Assembly: GCA_963781025.1 (NCBI GenBank)
Contig: CAWADU010000003.1
Coordinates: 62,001-126,000, forward strand
Source: Tardibacter sp963781025
GTDB taxonomy: Bacteria; Pseudomonadota; Alphaproteobacteria; Sphingomonadales; Sphingomonadaceae
Direction: 5' to 3'
Length of the DNA stretch: 64,000 nt
How positions within the stretch are numbered: position 1 is the stretch's first letter; every line of letters begins with the position of its first letter. Below the pieces are notes generated by a model. That model saw only the letters and a program-made list of their open reading frames with translations. It made no database searches and was not told the origin of the DNA. This document shows, one piece after another, positions 54,466 through 63,219 of the stretch. The translations under genes and the position numbers were made by a program.

Positions 54466-54510
54466 ATCAGAGGGGCTGGAACATAGACGTAGCAGATTGA
54501 AGGACAGATC

Positions 54511-55125
54511 ATGTCGAAGCGCTCCAGCGCCAAGTACAAACTCGACCGCCGGATGGGTGAAAACATCTGGGGCCGCCCGAAGAGCCCGGTCAACAAGCGC
54601 GAATACGGCCCCGGCCAGCACGGTCAGCGCCGCAAGAGCAAGACCAGCGACTACGGCATTCAGCTTAAGGCCAAGCAGAAGCTGAAGGGCTATTACGGCG
54701 ACATCACCGAAAAGCAGTTCAAGAAGAACTACGTTGAAGCGTCGCGGATCAAGGGCGATACTTCGCAGAACCTCATCGGTCTGCTTGAGCAGCGCCTGGA
54801 CATGGTCGTCTATCGCGCCAAGTTCGCGCCGACGATCTTCGCCGCCCGCCAGATCGTGAGCCACGGACACATCTATCTGAACGGCAAGAAGACCAATATC
54901 GCATCCGCACGCGTGCGGCCGAGCGACATCGTCGAACTTGGCGCCAAGGCTCGTGAAATGGCGTTGGTGCTTGAGGCGCAGAGCCTCGCCGAGCGCGATA
55001 TTCCGGAATATGTGGCGCCCGATGGCCCGGCCAAGGTGACCTTCGTCCGCGTCCCGACGCTCGACGAAGTGCCCTATCCGGTGAAGATGGAGCCGAATCT
55101 GGTCGTCGAGTTCTATTCGCGCTAA
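54511..55125 (+). CDS. rpsD: 30S ribosomal protein S4
   Basis: 204 aa, typical length. N-terminal KYKLDRRMGENIWGRPKSPV, S4 RNA-binding domain RLDMVVYRAKFAPTIFAARQ with IVSHGHIYLNGKK. It nucleates 30S assembly by binding 16S rRNA. ATG 54511 has AAGGA upstream. A rho-independent terminator follows. Confidence 0.97.
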   Translation: MSKRSSAKYKLDRRMGENIWGRPKSPVNKREYGPGQHGQRRKSKTSDYGIQLKAKQKLKGYYGDITEKQFKKNYVEASRIKGDTSQNLIGLLEQRLDMVVYRAKFAPTIFAARQIVSHGHIYLNGKKTNIASARVRPSDIVELGAKAREMALVLEAQSLAERDIPEYVAPDGPAKVTFVRVPTLDEVPYPVKMEPNLVVEFYSR

Positions 55126-55157
55126 TTCGCTTCGGTCTTTCGGACTGGACTATGAAG

Positions 55158-55185
55158 AGCCCCGCCGGAAACGGTGGGGCTTTTT
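55158..55185 (+). terminator. rpsD rho-independent terminator
   Basis: AGCCCCgCCG-GAAA-CGGtGGGGCT followed by TTTTT: a 10-bp stem with a G-T pair and a U-run, 32 bp after the rpsD stop. Confidence 0.85.
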
Positions 55186-55212
55186 CGTTGTCGTTCATCA
55201 AAGGGGCCTCGA

Positions 55213-55563
55213 ATGCTCTATCTTGCGGTCAAGGCTCTGATCTCGGGCATCATTATCGCCATTGTGTCCGAAGTCGCCAAGCGCAGTCCCGGTCTGGGGG
55301 CGCTGATCGCTTCCCTGCCGCTGGTGTCGGTGCTCGGCATGATGTGGCTGTGGCATGATACCCGCGATCCGGTTCGCCTGGCCGCGCATGCGGGTGCGAC
55401 CTTCTGGTTCGTGCTGCCGTCGCTGCCGATGTTCTTGCTGATGCCGGTACTGCTGGGGCGTGGCTGGCCGTTCTGGGTCGTGCTGGCAATCGGCTGCGTG
55501 CTGACGGTCACGCTTTATGCATTGATGGCCTGGTTCGGCGCGCGTTTCGGACTAGAAATATAA
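55213..55563 (+). CDS. DUF3147 family membrane protein
   Basis: 116 aa from ATG 55213, four hydrophobic helices with short loops: LYLAVKALISGIIIAIVSEV, then LGALIASLPLVSVLGMMWLW, and two more. This is the compact DUF3147 pattern. Function unknown; small inner-membrane protein. An upstream in-frame extension runs into the rpsD terminator and is rejected. Confidence 0.82.
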   Translation: MLYLAVKALISGIIIAIVSEVAKRSPGLGALIASLPLVSVLGMMWLWHDTRDPVRLAAHAGATFWFVLPSLPMFLLMPVLLGRGWPFWVVLAIGCVLTVTLYALMAWFGARFGLEI

Positions 55564-55705
55564 TACGCGGCGCCCCGCCAATTTCGGTCGCGGCAGGGGC
55601 GGCGTGTCCGGCGGATCCGGTAGGTCCACAGATCAGATTCGCCACGAAGCGGACATGATTTTCTGCATGATCGCCGCCGGTAATGTGCGGATGGAGTAAC
55701 AGTTG

Positions 55706-55936
55706 ATGCGCATGATCCTGATCCTTCCACTTGCGGCGATGCTGAGTGGTTGCCTTGTGCGGACAGCCGCCGACGTCGTGACCTTGCCAGTCAAGGCGGC
55801 GAGCGCGGGTGTGGATGCCGTCACGACCAGCCAGGCGGAAGCGGATCGCAATCGGGGCCGCGCGATACGTAAACAGGAAGAGCACGACGAAAAGGAACGC
55901 AGGCGGCAGGCGCAAAAGGACGGCCGCGCCTACTGA
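55706..55936 (+). CDS. Small lipoprotein
   Basis: 76 aa from ATG 55706; a TTG one codon before is possible and TGGAGTAAC lies upstream. Signal peptide ILILPLAAMLSGC carries a lipobox (LSGC), so the mature protein would begin at Cys16 anchored in a membrane. The rest is Ala-rich and then strongly charged (RKQEEHDEKERRRQAQK). Unknown function; similar NF-type small lipoproteins with charged tails occur in sphingomonads. Confidence 0.75.
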   Translation: MRMILILPLAAMLSGCLVRTAADVVTLPVKAASAGVDAVTTSQAEADRNRGRAIRKQEEHDEKERRRQAQKDGRAY

Positions 55937-55975
55937 CCATAACCGTCAGCGCCTCGAGGCCGATTCAGGCGGTGC

Positions 55976-56278
55976 TCATATCGCAGTGTTGGACATAACC
56001 GTTACAGGGTTGATTGCGCGGTCGAATGCGACACCGATCCGTCCTGCCCGGACCCACATGATCTTGCCGCCGATTTGGCCAATGTGCCGAAGCGTAAGGC
56101 AGATTGCCTGACCCGAACGGGGCAGTGCGCCACCGATGCTGAGACATGCGCCGCCGGCGGAGAGGTTGCGGACGATGGCGTTTGCGCGCCGATCCGCCGT
56201 TTCGATATTGGACTGAAGGAATACGCTGGTGCGCGGATGAGCACGGTCCGTGACCGCGCGCAATACAACTTTCTGCAT
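55976..56278 (-). CDS. PilZ domain protein
   Basis: 100 aa from ATG 56278; a TTG start at 56320 would add 14 residues. The c-di-GMP-binding motif region reads RRANAIVRNLSAGGACLSIG, a PilZ-like RxxxR...NxSxxG pattern with the first Arg pair in DRRAN. The family binds c-di-GMP and relays it to effectors. It may respond to enzymes like the GGDEF/EAL protein at 47683. Convergent with the lipoprotein gene. Confidence 0.72.
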   Translation of the reverse strand: MQKVVLRAVTDRAHPRTSVFLQSNIETADRRANAIVRNLSAGGACLSIGGALPRSGQAICLTLRHIGQIGGKIMWVRAGRIGVAFDRAINPVTVMSNTAI

Positions 56279-56406
56279 TGTTTTTTGAATCGCCCGAAAT
56301 TGACCCCAGGACGGTCTCAACGGACCGTGACGGCGACACTATTATGAAAATTAACTTTTTATCAATAATTTGTTTGGGGGATCCCAAGAAATCCGATGCG
56401 CCGCAT

Positions 56407-57204
56407 TTACCCCTTTTTTTCCCGGGCCTTAGCTATGGCCGTCTTGAGCGCCTCATAGCCCACCGCCCCGTTCAAAATCTGGTCGCCCACCACATAGGAC
56501 GGCGTGCCCGATAGACCCAGCGCGCGGCCAAGCTCGAGGTTGTTCTGGATTTCCGTCTTGAATGCCGTCGAATTGAGATCGCGGCCGGCCTGCACCTCGT
56601 TCATTCCCGTCGCGCGGACCGCCTGGATCAGGTTGGTGCGGTCTGGGTGCCCGCTTTCGAACATATGATTGTAGAAGGCGACATAACGCCCCTGACGCGC
56701 GGCCGAAAGGCTGGCCATGGCGGCGTCGCGGCTGTCCTCGCCCAAGACCGGAAAATCGCGCCAAACGACCTTCAGATTCTTGTCTTCGGCGAGCAGGCGC
56801 TTCACGTCCGCGACGCTGGCCTTGCAATAAGGGCAGGCGTAATCGAAGAATTCGACAAGCACGACGTCGCCGTTTTTCGCGCCCGCCCACGCGCCTTCGA
56901 ACGGGGTTTCGATGGCATCGCGGTTGGCGGCGACCAGGTCGCCCACCTGCCTGTCCTGCAAATGTTTGATCGCTTCGGGAATGATTTCGGGGTGTGCGAG
57001 AAGATAGTCGTGAACGACGCTTTCCATCCGCGCCCGTTCGGCTGCTGGCACCTTCAGCGGCGTATCGGCGGATTCGCTGGCGTAGAAATTGTTCAGCACC
57101 GCGACCACGACGCCGGCTGTCAGCAGCAGCGCGGCAAAGGCCCACATAAGCATCAGCCGCCCATCTCGTGTTGCGGCCTTCAGTCGTTCCCTTGTCAATC
57201 TCAC
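56407..57204 (-). CDS. DsbA-family thiol:disulfide oxidoreductase, membrane-anchored
   Basis: 265 aa. Starts at GTG 57204, overlapping the stop of the M48 protease gene by 4 bp. One transmembrane helix (about 18-38) leaves the rest in the periplasm. An N-terminal helical segment (RMESVVHDYLLAHPEIIPEA) precedes the thioredoxin fold with CPYC at 124-127 and the cis-Pro region SGTPSYVVG. The layout is like ScsC/BdbD-type enzymes that oxidise or isomerise disulfides. Co-transcription with an envelope protease suggests a shared quality-control job. Confidence 0.88.
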   Translation of the reverse strand: MRLTRERLKAATRDGRLMLMWAFAALLLTAGVVVAVLNNFYASESADTPLKVPAAERARMESVVHDYLLAHPEIIPEAIKHLQDRQVGDLVAANRDAIETPFEGAWAGAKNGDVVLVEFFDYACPYCKASVADVKRLLAEDKNLKVVWRDFPVLGEDSRDAAMASLSAARQGRYVAFYNHMFESGHPDRTNLIQAVRATGMNEVQAGRDLNSTAFKTEIQNNLELGRALGLSGTPSYVVGDQILNGAVGYEALKTAIAKAREKKG

Positions 57205-58568
57205 TGGCGCGCCCGTCGTTTGTTCTGTGTCTCGTCGCGCGCGACCATGGCGATATCCTGCGCGCGAATCCAGTCCGGCGTGCCGGTCTTCAGGCCCCGC
57301 ATCGCCATCTCGGCATTGGCGAGCGCCGGACCGAAATTCCCTTCAAGGCTGTAGCGTTCAGCGGTTGCAAGCGCGGCGCGGGGCTGATCGCCCTCCTGGT
57401 CGTAGACGACGCCGAGCTGATACCAGGCAAAGGGGTTCTCGCCGTCCCGCGCAACCGACAGTTTCAGAATGTCGCGTGCCTCGGGGAAATATTTGGGATC
57501 TTCGGTCGCAATCAGCGCATGTCCGAGCAGCGCCGTGATCATTGGCTGGCTGCCTGACCGCTGAACAGCCTCGCGAAGCGGTGCGATCGCGTCCCTGGGC
57601 TTGCCCGATTCGAGCAGGATCTGGCCCTTCAGTTCAAGGAAATAGGGGTCGTGGGGATCCTTGGCGATCAACGCGTCCACTTCCTTTACCGCCTTGTCGG
57701 GATAAGCGGACCGGTGCCAGGCATATGCGCGGGCATAATGGGCGGCGATGCTGTCATCGGATTCGGGGTAGAGCTGCATCACCCGTTGCGAGTCTTCGAC
57801 AAAGCCGGTGAGCTTGCCCTTGATGCGCTGAAACCGTGCATCGAGCGCGGGGTCCGGCGGTTTGTTCCACGCGGGCGATGCCTTGTAGAGGTTTTCGAGC
57901 GCGGCGATCCGGTCGCTGGTCAGCGGATGGGTGCGGTCGTAGCTGTCAGACTGGGGGATGGCGAGACGATATTCCTGGTTTTGCAGCTTTTTGAAAAACT
58001 CCAGCGAGCCCTTGCCGGAAATGCCCGCCCGGCGCAGAAACAAAGCGCCCGCCTGGTCGGCCGAATTTTCCTGGGTGCGGGAAAAGGCCAGAAATTTGCC
58101 CATCGCCGCTTGCTGGCCACCTGCCATGATCGCCATGCCCGCGTCGGGCGAACCCGCCGCCATTGCCGCCGCACCCAGCAGCAGCGACATGATCGTGATG
58201 CCCGTCGCCTGCGTGACGCCTTCTGAAAAACGTATCGCGTGTCCGCCGGCGATATGGCCCAGTTCATGCGCGACCACCCCCTGGACTTGCTGGACGTTGT
58301 CTGCCGCAAGCAGGAGGCCGGAATTGATGTGGACGACCTGCCCCTGCGACACAAAGGCGTTGATCTCGGGGTCGCCGATCAGGACGACTTGCGTTGATTT
58401 CGGATCGAGCCCCGCTGCGACGATGAGGGGCCGCGACATGTCATTGAAAAACGCCTCGGTTTCGGTATCGCGCAGAATCGATTGCGCGGCGGCCGGACGG
58501 GCAGCGAGCGAAACGATGACTAACGTCGCCAGAATCAGGCGGAAAGCTACGGCAAGTTGACGGACCAT
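57201..58568 (-). CDS. M48 metalloprotease with TPR repeats (BepA-like)
   Basis: 455 aa with a signal peptide (residues 1-28, ending AAAQ). Zinc motif VAHELGHIAGGH has His101, Glu102 and His105, and the third ligand Glu lies in RTQENSADQAG. The C-terminal ~190 residues form TPR-like helical pairs (PYFLELKGQILLESGKPRDA). BepA-like proteins watch over outer-membrane protein assembly in the periplasm. First gene of the pair with the DsbA-like protein. Confidence 0.9.
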   Translation of the reverse strand: MVRQLAVAFRLILATLVIVSLAARPAAAQSILRDTETEAFFNDMSRPLIVAAGLDPKSTQVVLIGDPEINAFVSQGQVVHINSGLLLAADNVQQVQGVVAHELGHIAGGHAIRFSEGVTQATGITIMSLLLGAAAMAAGSPDAGMAIMAGGQQAAMGKFLAFSRTQENSADQAGALFLRRAGISGKGSLEFFKKLQNQEYRLAIPQSDSYDRTHPLTSDRIAALENLYKASPAWNKPPDPALDARFQRIKGKLTGFVEDSQRVMQLYPESDDSIAAHYARAYAWHRSAYPDKAVKEVDALIAKDPHDPYFLELKGQILLESGKPRDAIAPLREAVQRSGSQPMITALLGHALIATEDPKYFPEARDILKLSVARDGENPFAWYQLGVVYDQEGDQPRAALATAERYSLEGNFGPALANAEMAMRGLKTGTPDWIRAQDIAMVARDETQNKRRARQ

Positions 58569-58626
58569 CGCGCGTAGAAATGGGCCGGATTGCCTGAATG
58601 GTCAATGAAGCAGGTGCTACGGCCAT

Positions 58627-58656
58627 GGCCCCTCCTCCTTTCCCGGAAGAGGGGCC
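58627..58656 (-). terminator. rne terminator hairpin
   Basis: On the minus strand GGCCCCTCtTCC pairs with GGAgGAGGGGCC around a GGGAAA loop, just after the rne stop. No long U-run, so its efficiency is uncertain. Confidence 0.55.
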
Positions 58657-58664
58657 TTTGTCGT

Positions 58665-61301
58665 TTATTGGCCGAATGTCCTCTGCCACCATCCACGGCG
58701 GGTGGGACGGCCGTCGCCGTCGACAACCTCTTCACCGACCCCGGCCGGATCATCGGCGGAAGGCGCAAGTTCGGCTGGGGCGGCAGGTGCCGAAGCAACC
58801 GACACCGCCTCGGCCGGTACAACCACCGGCTCTCCAGTTACGCCAGCAGCCTTGCGACGCGCGGGACGGCGTGCCTTCGGCTTTTCTTCGGGCGCGGCCT
58901 GATCGGGCTGGCCGGTTTCGGCTACCTCGCCTCCGGCCGGCGCTGCTTCCGCCTTTTTGCGGCGGCTGGTGCGCGGTGCCTTGGGCTTCGCGTCGGTGGC
59001 GGGCTCGGGTTCGGGGCTTGGCGCCGCCTCGGCAGGCGCTTCCTTCGGTGCAGCGGCCTGGCGTGCACGGGGGCGGCGGCGCGCGGTCCGAGGCTTGTCC
59101 TCCGAGGCTGCCGGGACTTCGGGCTCCGCCTCAGTTGCGGGCGCGATCGTCTCGACGCCGCTTTCGACTTCGACGATCATCGCCGCGGCCTCGGCGGGCG
59201 TTTCGACTGCCAGCGCACCCGCGCCGACGTCCTCGCGATTACGGCGTCCGCCGCGGCGTCCACGGCGACGGCGACGGCGGCCGGGGCCTTCGTGCTGGTC
59301 GTCATGCGCTTCGGCTTCTGCGCGAATTTCGTCGCCCGGCATCTCTCCGGCTTCGGATTCCTCGCCGTCGGCCAGGGCGGGCTGCGCTTCCTCCCGTTCT
59401 TCCTCATGCACATCACGGCGCCCGCCGCGACGGCGGCGACGGCGACGGCGACGATGTTCGCCCTGCTCGGATTCAGTTTCCTGGCCGCGCTCCGCCTCTT
59501 CTTCCTCGTCCTCTTCCTCGACGACATCATCTTCATCGTCGTCGACCGGAGGCGGGGCGACAGGGGCAAAAAGCTCGGCCCTGCGGACGGGCGGCGGACC
59601 GGCCGTTTCAATCGCATATTGCGGCGACTGCATGTCCTCGTCGGGGATCACCTCGATCCGGACGCCGTAGCGCAGCTCCAGCGCGACGATGTCGTCGCGT
59701 TTGCGATTGAGAACATAGATCGCAACCTCGATGCCGCACCGAAGCGTAAGCTCGCTTGCCCGCCCGCGAACGGCCTCTTCTTCAAGTCCGCGCAACGCGG
59801 AAAGCGCGGCGGATGGGATGGTGCGAACGAGCCCGGTGCCGTCGCACAGCGGGCAGCTGTGGGTGGAGGCTTCCAGAACGCCGGTGCGCAGCCGCTGCCG
59901 GCTCATTTCCATCAGGCCGAAGGAAGAAATGCGGCCCACCTGAATCCGGGCACGATCATTTTTCAGCGCTTCCTTCATGGCGCGCTCGACCTTGCGGGTG
60001 TTGCTGTTCGATTCCATGTCGATGAAATCGATCACGACCAGCCCTGCCATGTCGCGCAGGCGAAGCTGCCTTGCAATCTCGTCGGCGGCTTCAAGATTGG
60101 TCTTGAGCGCTGTTTCCTCGATGTTGTGTTCGCGGGTCGACCGGCCGGAGTTGATGTCGATCGACACCAATGCCTCGGTCGGATTGATTACCAGATAGCC
60201 GCCCGAATGGAGCTGCACGACCGGCTGGTACATCGCCGCAAGCTGCCCTTCGACATTGAAGCGCTGGAACAGCGGCACCGGATCGGCATAGGCCTGCACC
60301 TTCTTGGCGTGGCTGGGCATCAGCAGCTTCATGAAGGACTTGGCGGCGCGGTAGCCCTCGTCGCCTTCGACCAGCACGTCATCGATTTCGCGGCTGTATA
60401 TGTCGCGGATGGCGCGCTTGATGAGGTTCGAATCCTCGTGAATCAGCGCAGGCGCGGCGGAATTCAGTGTATTATTGCGGATTTCATCCCACAGACGAGT
60501 GAGATAGTCGAAGTCGCGCTTGATCTCGGTTCGTGTGCGCTCGAGCCCGGCCGTACGCACGATGCAGCCCATGCTTGGCGGCAATTGCAGTTCGGCCATT
60601 ATCTGCTTCAGCCGCTTGCGGTCCGACTGGTTCGAAATCTTGCGCGAGATGCCGCCGCCATGGGTGGTGTTGGGCATGAGCACGCAATAGCGGCCCGCCA
60701 GCGAAAGATAGGTGGTGAGAGCGGCGCCCTTGTTGCCGCGCTCTTCCTTTACGACCTGAACAAGCAGCACCTGCCGCCGCCGGATGACGTCCTGAATCTT
60801 GTAGCGCCGCCGAAGCGCCATGCGGCGTTGGCGAAGCGCGTCGGCCGCGGATTCCTCATGTCCCCCGCCGGCCGATGCCGGACCGCGCGGGCGATCTTCG
60901 CTCAAATCCTCGTCATCAAGATGATCTTCGTGATCGTCTTCGACGTGATCATCGCCATCGCCGCGTTCTTCGGCGTCGGAACGGCGGGCGCGCAGCGCCT
61001 CTTCCTCGGCGGCGTGTTCGGCCTCCTCCCGCAGGAGCGCGTCGCGATCCTCCTTCGGAATCTGGTAATAGTCCGGGTGGATTTCCGAAAAGGCCAGAAA
61101 GCCGTGGCGATTGCCGCCGTAATCCACAAATGCCGCCTGCAACGATGGTTCGACCCTCGTCACCTTGGCGAGATAGATATTGCCCTTCAGTTGCCGCCGG
61201 TCTGCGGATTCAAAATCAAGTTCTTCTATACGGTTCCCATTGACGACGGCGACCCGAGTCTCCTCGGGGTGGCGCGCGTCGACAAGCATGCGCTTTACCA
61301 T
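58665..61301 (-). CDS. rne: Ribonuclease E
   Basis: 878 aa from ATG 61301 (MVKRMLVDARHPEETRVAVV), the usual start; the frame is open for 44 more codons upstream. The S1 domain is split by an acidic/Arg-rich insertion (about 95-150), a trait of alphaproteobacterial enzymes. The DNase I-like catalytic Asp residues are in VSIDINSGR and VIDFIDME, and the zinc link is CPLC. The C-terminal ~330 residues are disordered, alternating Glu- and Arg-rich runs with RRRRRR blocks and Ala/Pro-rich linkers, and would scaffold a degradosome. Central enzyme of mRNA decay and rRNA maturation. Confidence 0.96.
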   Translation of the reverse strand: MVKRMLVDARHPEETRVAVVNGNRIEELDFESADRRQLKGNIYLAKVTRVEPSLQAAFVDYGGNRHGFLAFSEIHPDYYQIPKEDRDALLREEAEHAAEEEALRARRSDAEERGDGDDHVEDDHEDHLDDEDLSEDRPRGPASAGGGHEESAADALRQRRMALRRRYKIQDVIRRRQVLLVQVVKEERGNKGAALTTYLSLAGRYCVLMPNTTHGGGISRKISNQSDRKRLKQIMAELQLPPSMGCIVRTAGLERTRTEIKRDFDYLTRLWDEIRNNTLNSAAPALIHEDSNLIKRAIRDIYSREIDDVLVEGDEGYRAAKSFMKLLMPSHAKKVQAYADPVPLFQRFNVEGQLAAMYQPVVQLHSGGYLVINPTEALVSIDINSGRSTREHNIEETALKTNLEAADEIARQLRLRDMAGLVVIDFIDMESNSNTRKVERAMKEALKNDRARIQVGRISSFGLMEMSRQRLRTGVLEASTHSCPLCDGTGLVRTIPSAALSALRGLEEEAVRGRASELTLRCGIEVAIYVLNRKRDDIVALELRYGVRIEVIPDEDMQSPQYAIETAGPPPVRRAELFAPVAPPPVDDDEDDVVEEEDEEEEAERGQETESEQGEHRRRRRRRRRGGRRDVHEEEREEAQPALADGEESEAGEMPGDEIRAEAEAHDDQHEGPGRRRRRRGRRGGRRNREDVGAGALAVETPAEAAAMIVEVESGVETIAPATEAEPEVPAASEDKPRTARRRPRARQAAAPKEAPAEAAPSPEPEPATDAKPKAPRTSRRKKAEAAPAGGEVAETGQPDQAAPEEKPKARRPARRKAAGVTGEPVVVPAEAVSVASAPAAPAELAPSADDPAGVGEEVVDGDGRPTRRGWWQRTFGQ

Positions 61302-61817
61302 GTGATAGTCTCCAGGCACGCCAAGCGGCGGCGAGGCTAGGGCCATCCGCCACCGGCGCGCGATATGAATGGGGAGCAGGAGGCGAAGGCCATCCGGTTT
61401 CCCGTTGGTGATGATACTCAGTAGAGGCGGCATCGATGCCGTTCATCCGTCCCGCGCGTCGCGGCGCGAAGATCGGATAATCAGAAACGGCGAATTCCAT
61501 GCAGCAACAACCCCGATGCCTTGGTACCGTGCAACGCACGGCGCCGTGGCGCAAAATTTTTCGGAGGAAATGGTCGGGCGGCGGGCGATGGCCCAATGCG
61601 CCTCCACCAATATCCTCTCCATCCGCCTAATCGGCCGCGTGATCCTAGCACACGGCTCCTATTTGGATTGACGGTGAGTAGCATCGGAATGGGTAGGGGG
61701 CAAGGCGTGTCCGGCGGGCGTGTCATTCTGCCTTAAAAGCTCATGAAATCTTGTCGATGCCGGATCTTGCGTCTAGGTCTTTGGGCGCGTCGGTAAACGA
61801 ACGGCCCAGCCGGGGGA
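61302..61817. other. Divergent intergenic region between rne and the amidase gene
   Basis: 516 bp without a believable gene. The rne side probably holds the long 5' leader through which RNase E limits its own mRNA in other bacteria, although no specific structure could be assigned. Short open frames here are shadows. Confidence 0.4.
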
Positions 61818-63149
61818 ATGGTACCAATTTTTTCAAATTATTCTGACCGGGCGTCGGGCCGCCTTCTTGCGAGGATGTTGATGGCATGGATGCTGATCCT
61901 GCTGTCATCGACGCAATCATTTGCTGGGGCCGTCCAATCGATGACCGCGGTGCCTGTCGCCGATGGCGTCAAAGTGGAAATCAGCATGCCGCAGGGCTTT
62001 GCTCGCGCCTCCAGCTTCGCGCTGACCGGACCCGACCGGATCGTCGTCGATCTTGAAGGGGCGAAGGCCGGCGCGAAATCGATAATGGGCGTTGGCGGCG
62101 TCAAAGGCATCAGAATTGGCCAGTTCAGCGCGGATGCGGCGAGGCTGGTGATCGATCTTGCCCAACCGATGATCCTGGCGGACGGGGTCGTCGCTGACGG
62201 ACAAACGGGATTGACCCTGACGCTGAAATCCACCGGCGCTGCCGAATTCGCGCGTTATGCAAAGGCGCCGCGCCGTATTCACGCCGCCGCTGCCGCCGCG
62301 CCCGCGACCAAACCCCTGGCCCCGGCGGCCAAACCGGTAAGCCTGCCTGCGCCAAAGCCCGCGCCTTCCGTCAACCGGCCGGTTTTGACGCAACCTATCG
62401 TGAACGCGCCACCCGCGCCTGCCGATGTTCCGCGAGGCTCGGTCGCCGCGCGTGGGCGGCGGCCGCTGGTCGTGATCGATGCGGGGCACGGCGGCCATGA
62501 CACGGGGGCGCTGTCCGTTTTAGATGGCCGGCGCGAAAAGGATGTGACGCTGCAGATCGCCAGGGCGATAAAGCGCGAGCTGGACGCATCGGGCCGCGTC
62601 AAGACGGTTCTCACGCGGTCGGACGACCGTTTTCTGGTGCTGGGCGAGCGGCGCGAGGTGGCGCGGCGGCTCAAGGCCGACCTGTTCATTTCCATTCACG
62701 CGGATAGCGCGAGCAACCCCGACGCGCACGGGGCCACGGTCTATACACTGTCCGACGTGTCGTCGGATCGCGAAGCGGCGAAGCTTGCCGCGCGCGAAAA
62801 CAAGTCCGACATCATCAATGGCATCGACCTCAGCAAGGAAGCGTCGGACGTGTCATCGATACTGATCGACCTTGCGCAGCGGGACACAATGAATGTGTCG
62901 TCCAGCTTCGCGGCGTTGCTCCAGCGCGAAATGGCGCCCTATGTGAAGTTCAAGAGCGAATTTCACCGCTTTGCCGGATTTGTTGTGCTGAAAGCGCCCG
63001 ATACGCCTTCGGTTCTCATAGAAACGGGCTATCTTTCGAATATTGAAGATTTTCGATTCCTGTTCTCGTCAGCAGGGCAAAAAGCGATCGCGAGCGGCGT
63101 GAAAAACGCCGTCGAGGCGCATTTCGCCCGTCGGTACCGGACGCACTAG
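61818..63149 (+). CDS. amiC: N-acetylmuramoyl-L-alanine amidase (AmiC type)
   Basis: 443 aa from ATG 61818 (CGGGGGA upstream). Signal peptide to about residue 36. An AMIN domain (about 40-135) targets septal peptidoglycan. A Pro/Ala-rich linker (about 150-205) is followed by the Amidase_3 domain with VVIDAGHGGHDTGA (His224) and ISIHADS. The enzyme cuts the amide bond between MurNAc and the stem peptide to split daughter cells. The PBP1A gene follows 70 bp downstream. Confidence 0.94.
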   Translation: MVPIFSNYSDRASGRLLARMLMAWMLILLSSTQSFAGAVQSMTAVPVADGVKVEISMPQGFARASSFALTGPDRIVVDLEGAKAGAKSIMGVGGVKGIRIGQFSADAARLVIDLAQPMILADGVVADGQTGLTLTLKSTGAAEFARYAKAPRRIHAAAAAAPATKPLAPAAKPVSLPAPKPAPSVNRPVLTQPIVNAPPAPADVPRGSVAARGRRPLVVIDAGHGGHDTGALSVLDGRREKDVTLQIARAIKRELDASGRVKTVLTRSDDRFLVLGERREVARRLKADLFISIHADSASNPDAHGATVYTLSDVSSDREAAKLAARENKSDIINGIDLSKEASDVSSILIDLAQRDTMNVSSSFAALLQREMAPYVKFKSEFHRFAGFVVLKAPDTPSVLIETGYLSNIEDFRFLFSSAGQKAIASGVKNAVEAHFARRYRTH

Positions 63150-63219
63150 CGCCGTCCTGCGGCGATCCGCGCCGCGACCCGCTTTCGCCGCGCTGCGGAC
63201 ATGTCTATAGGCCGGAACC

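Noticed and set aside
58590..61340. 916-codon plus-strand open frame opposite RNase E
   Set aside because: High-GC codon usage leaves the antisense frame open; the minus strand has unmistakable RNase E motifs.
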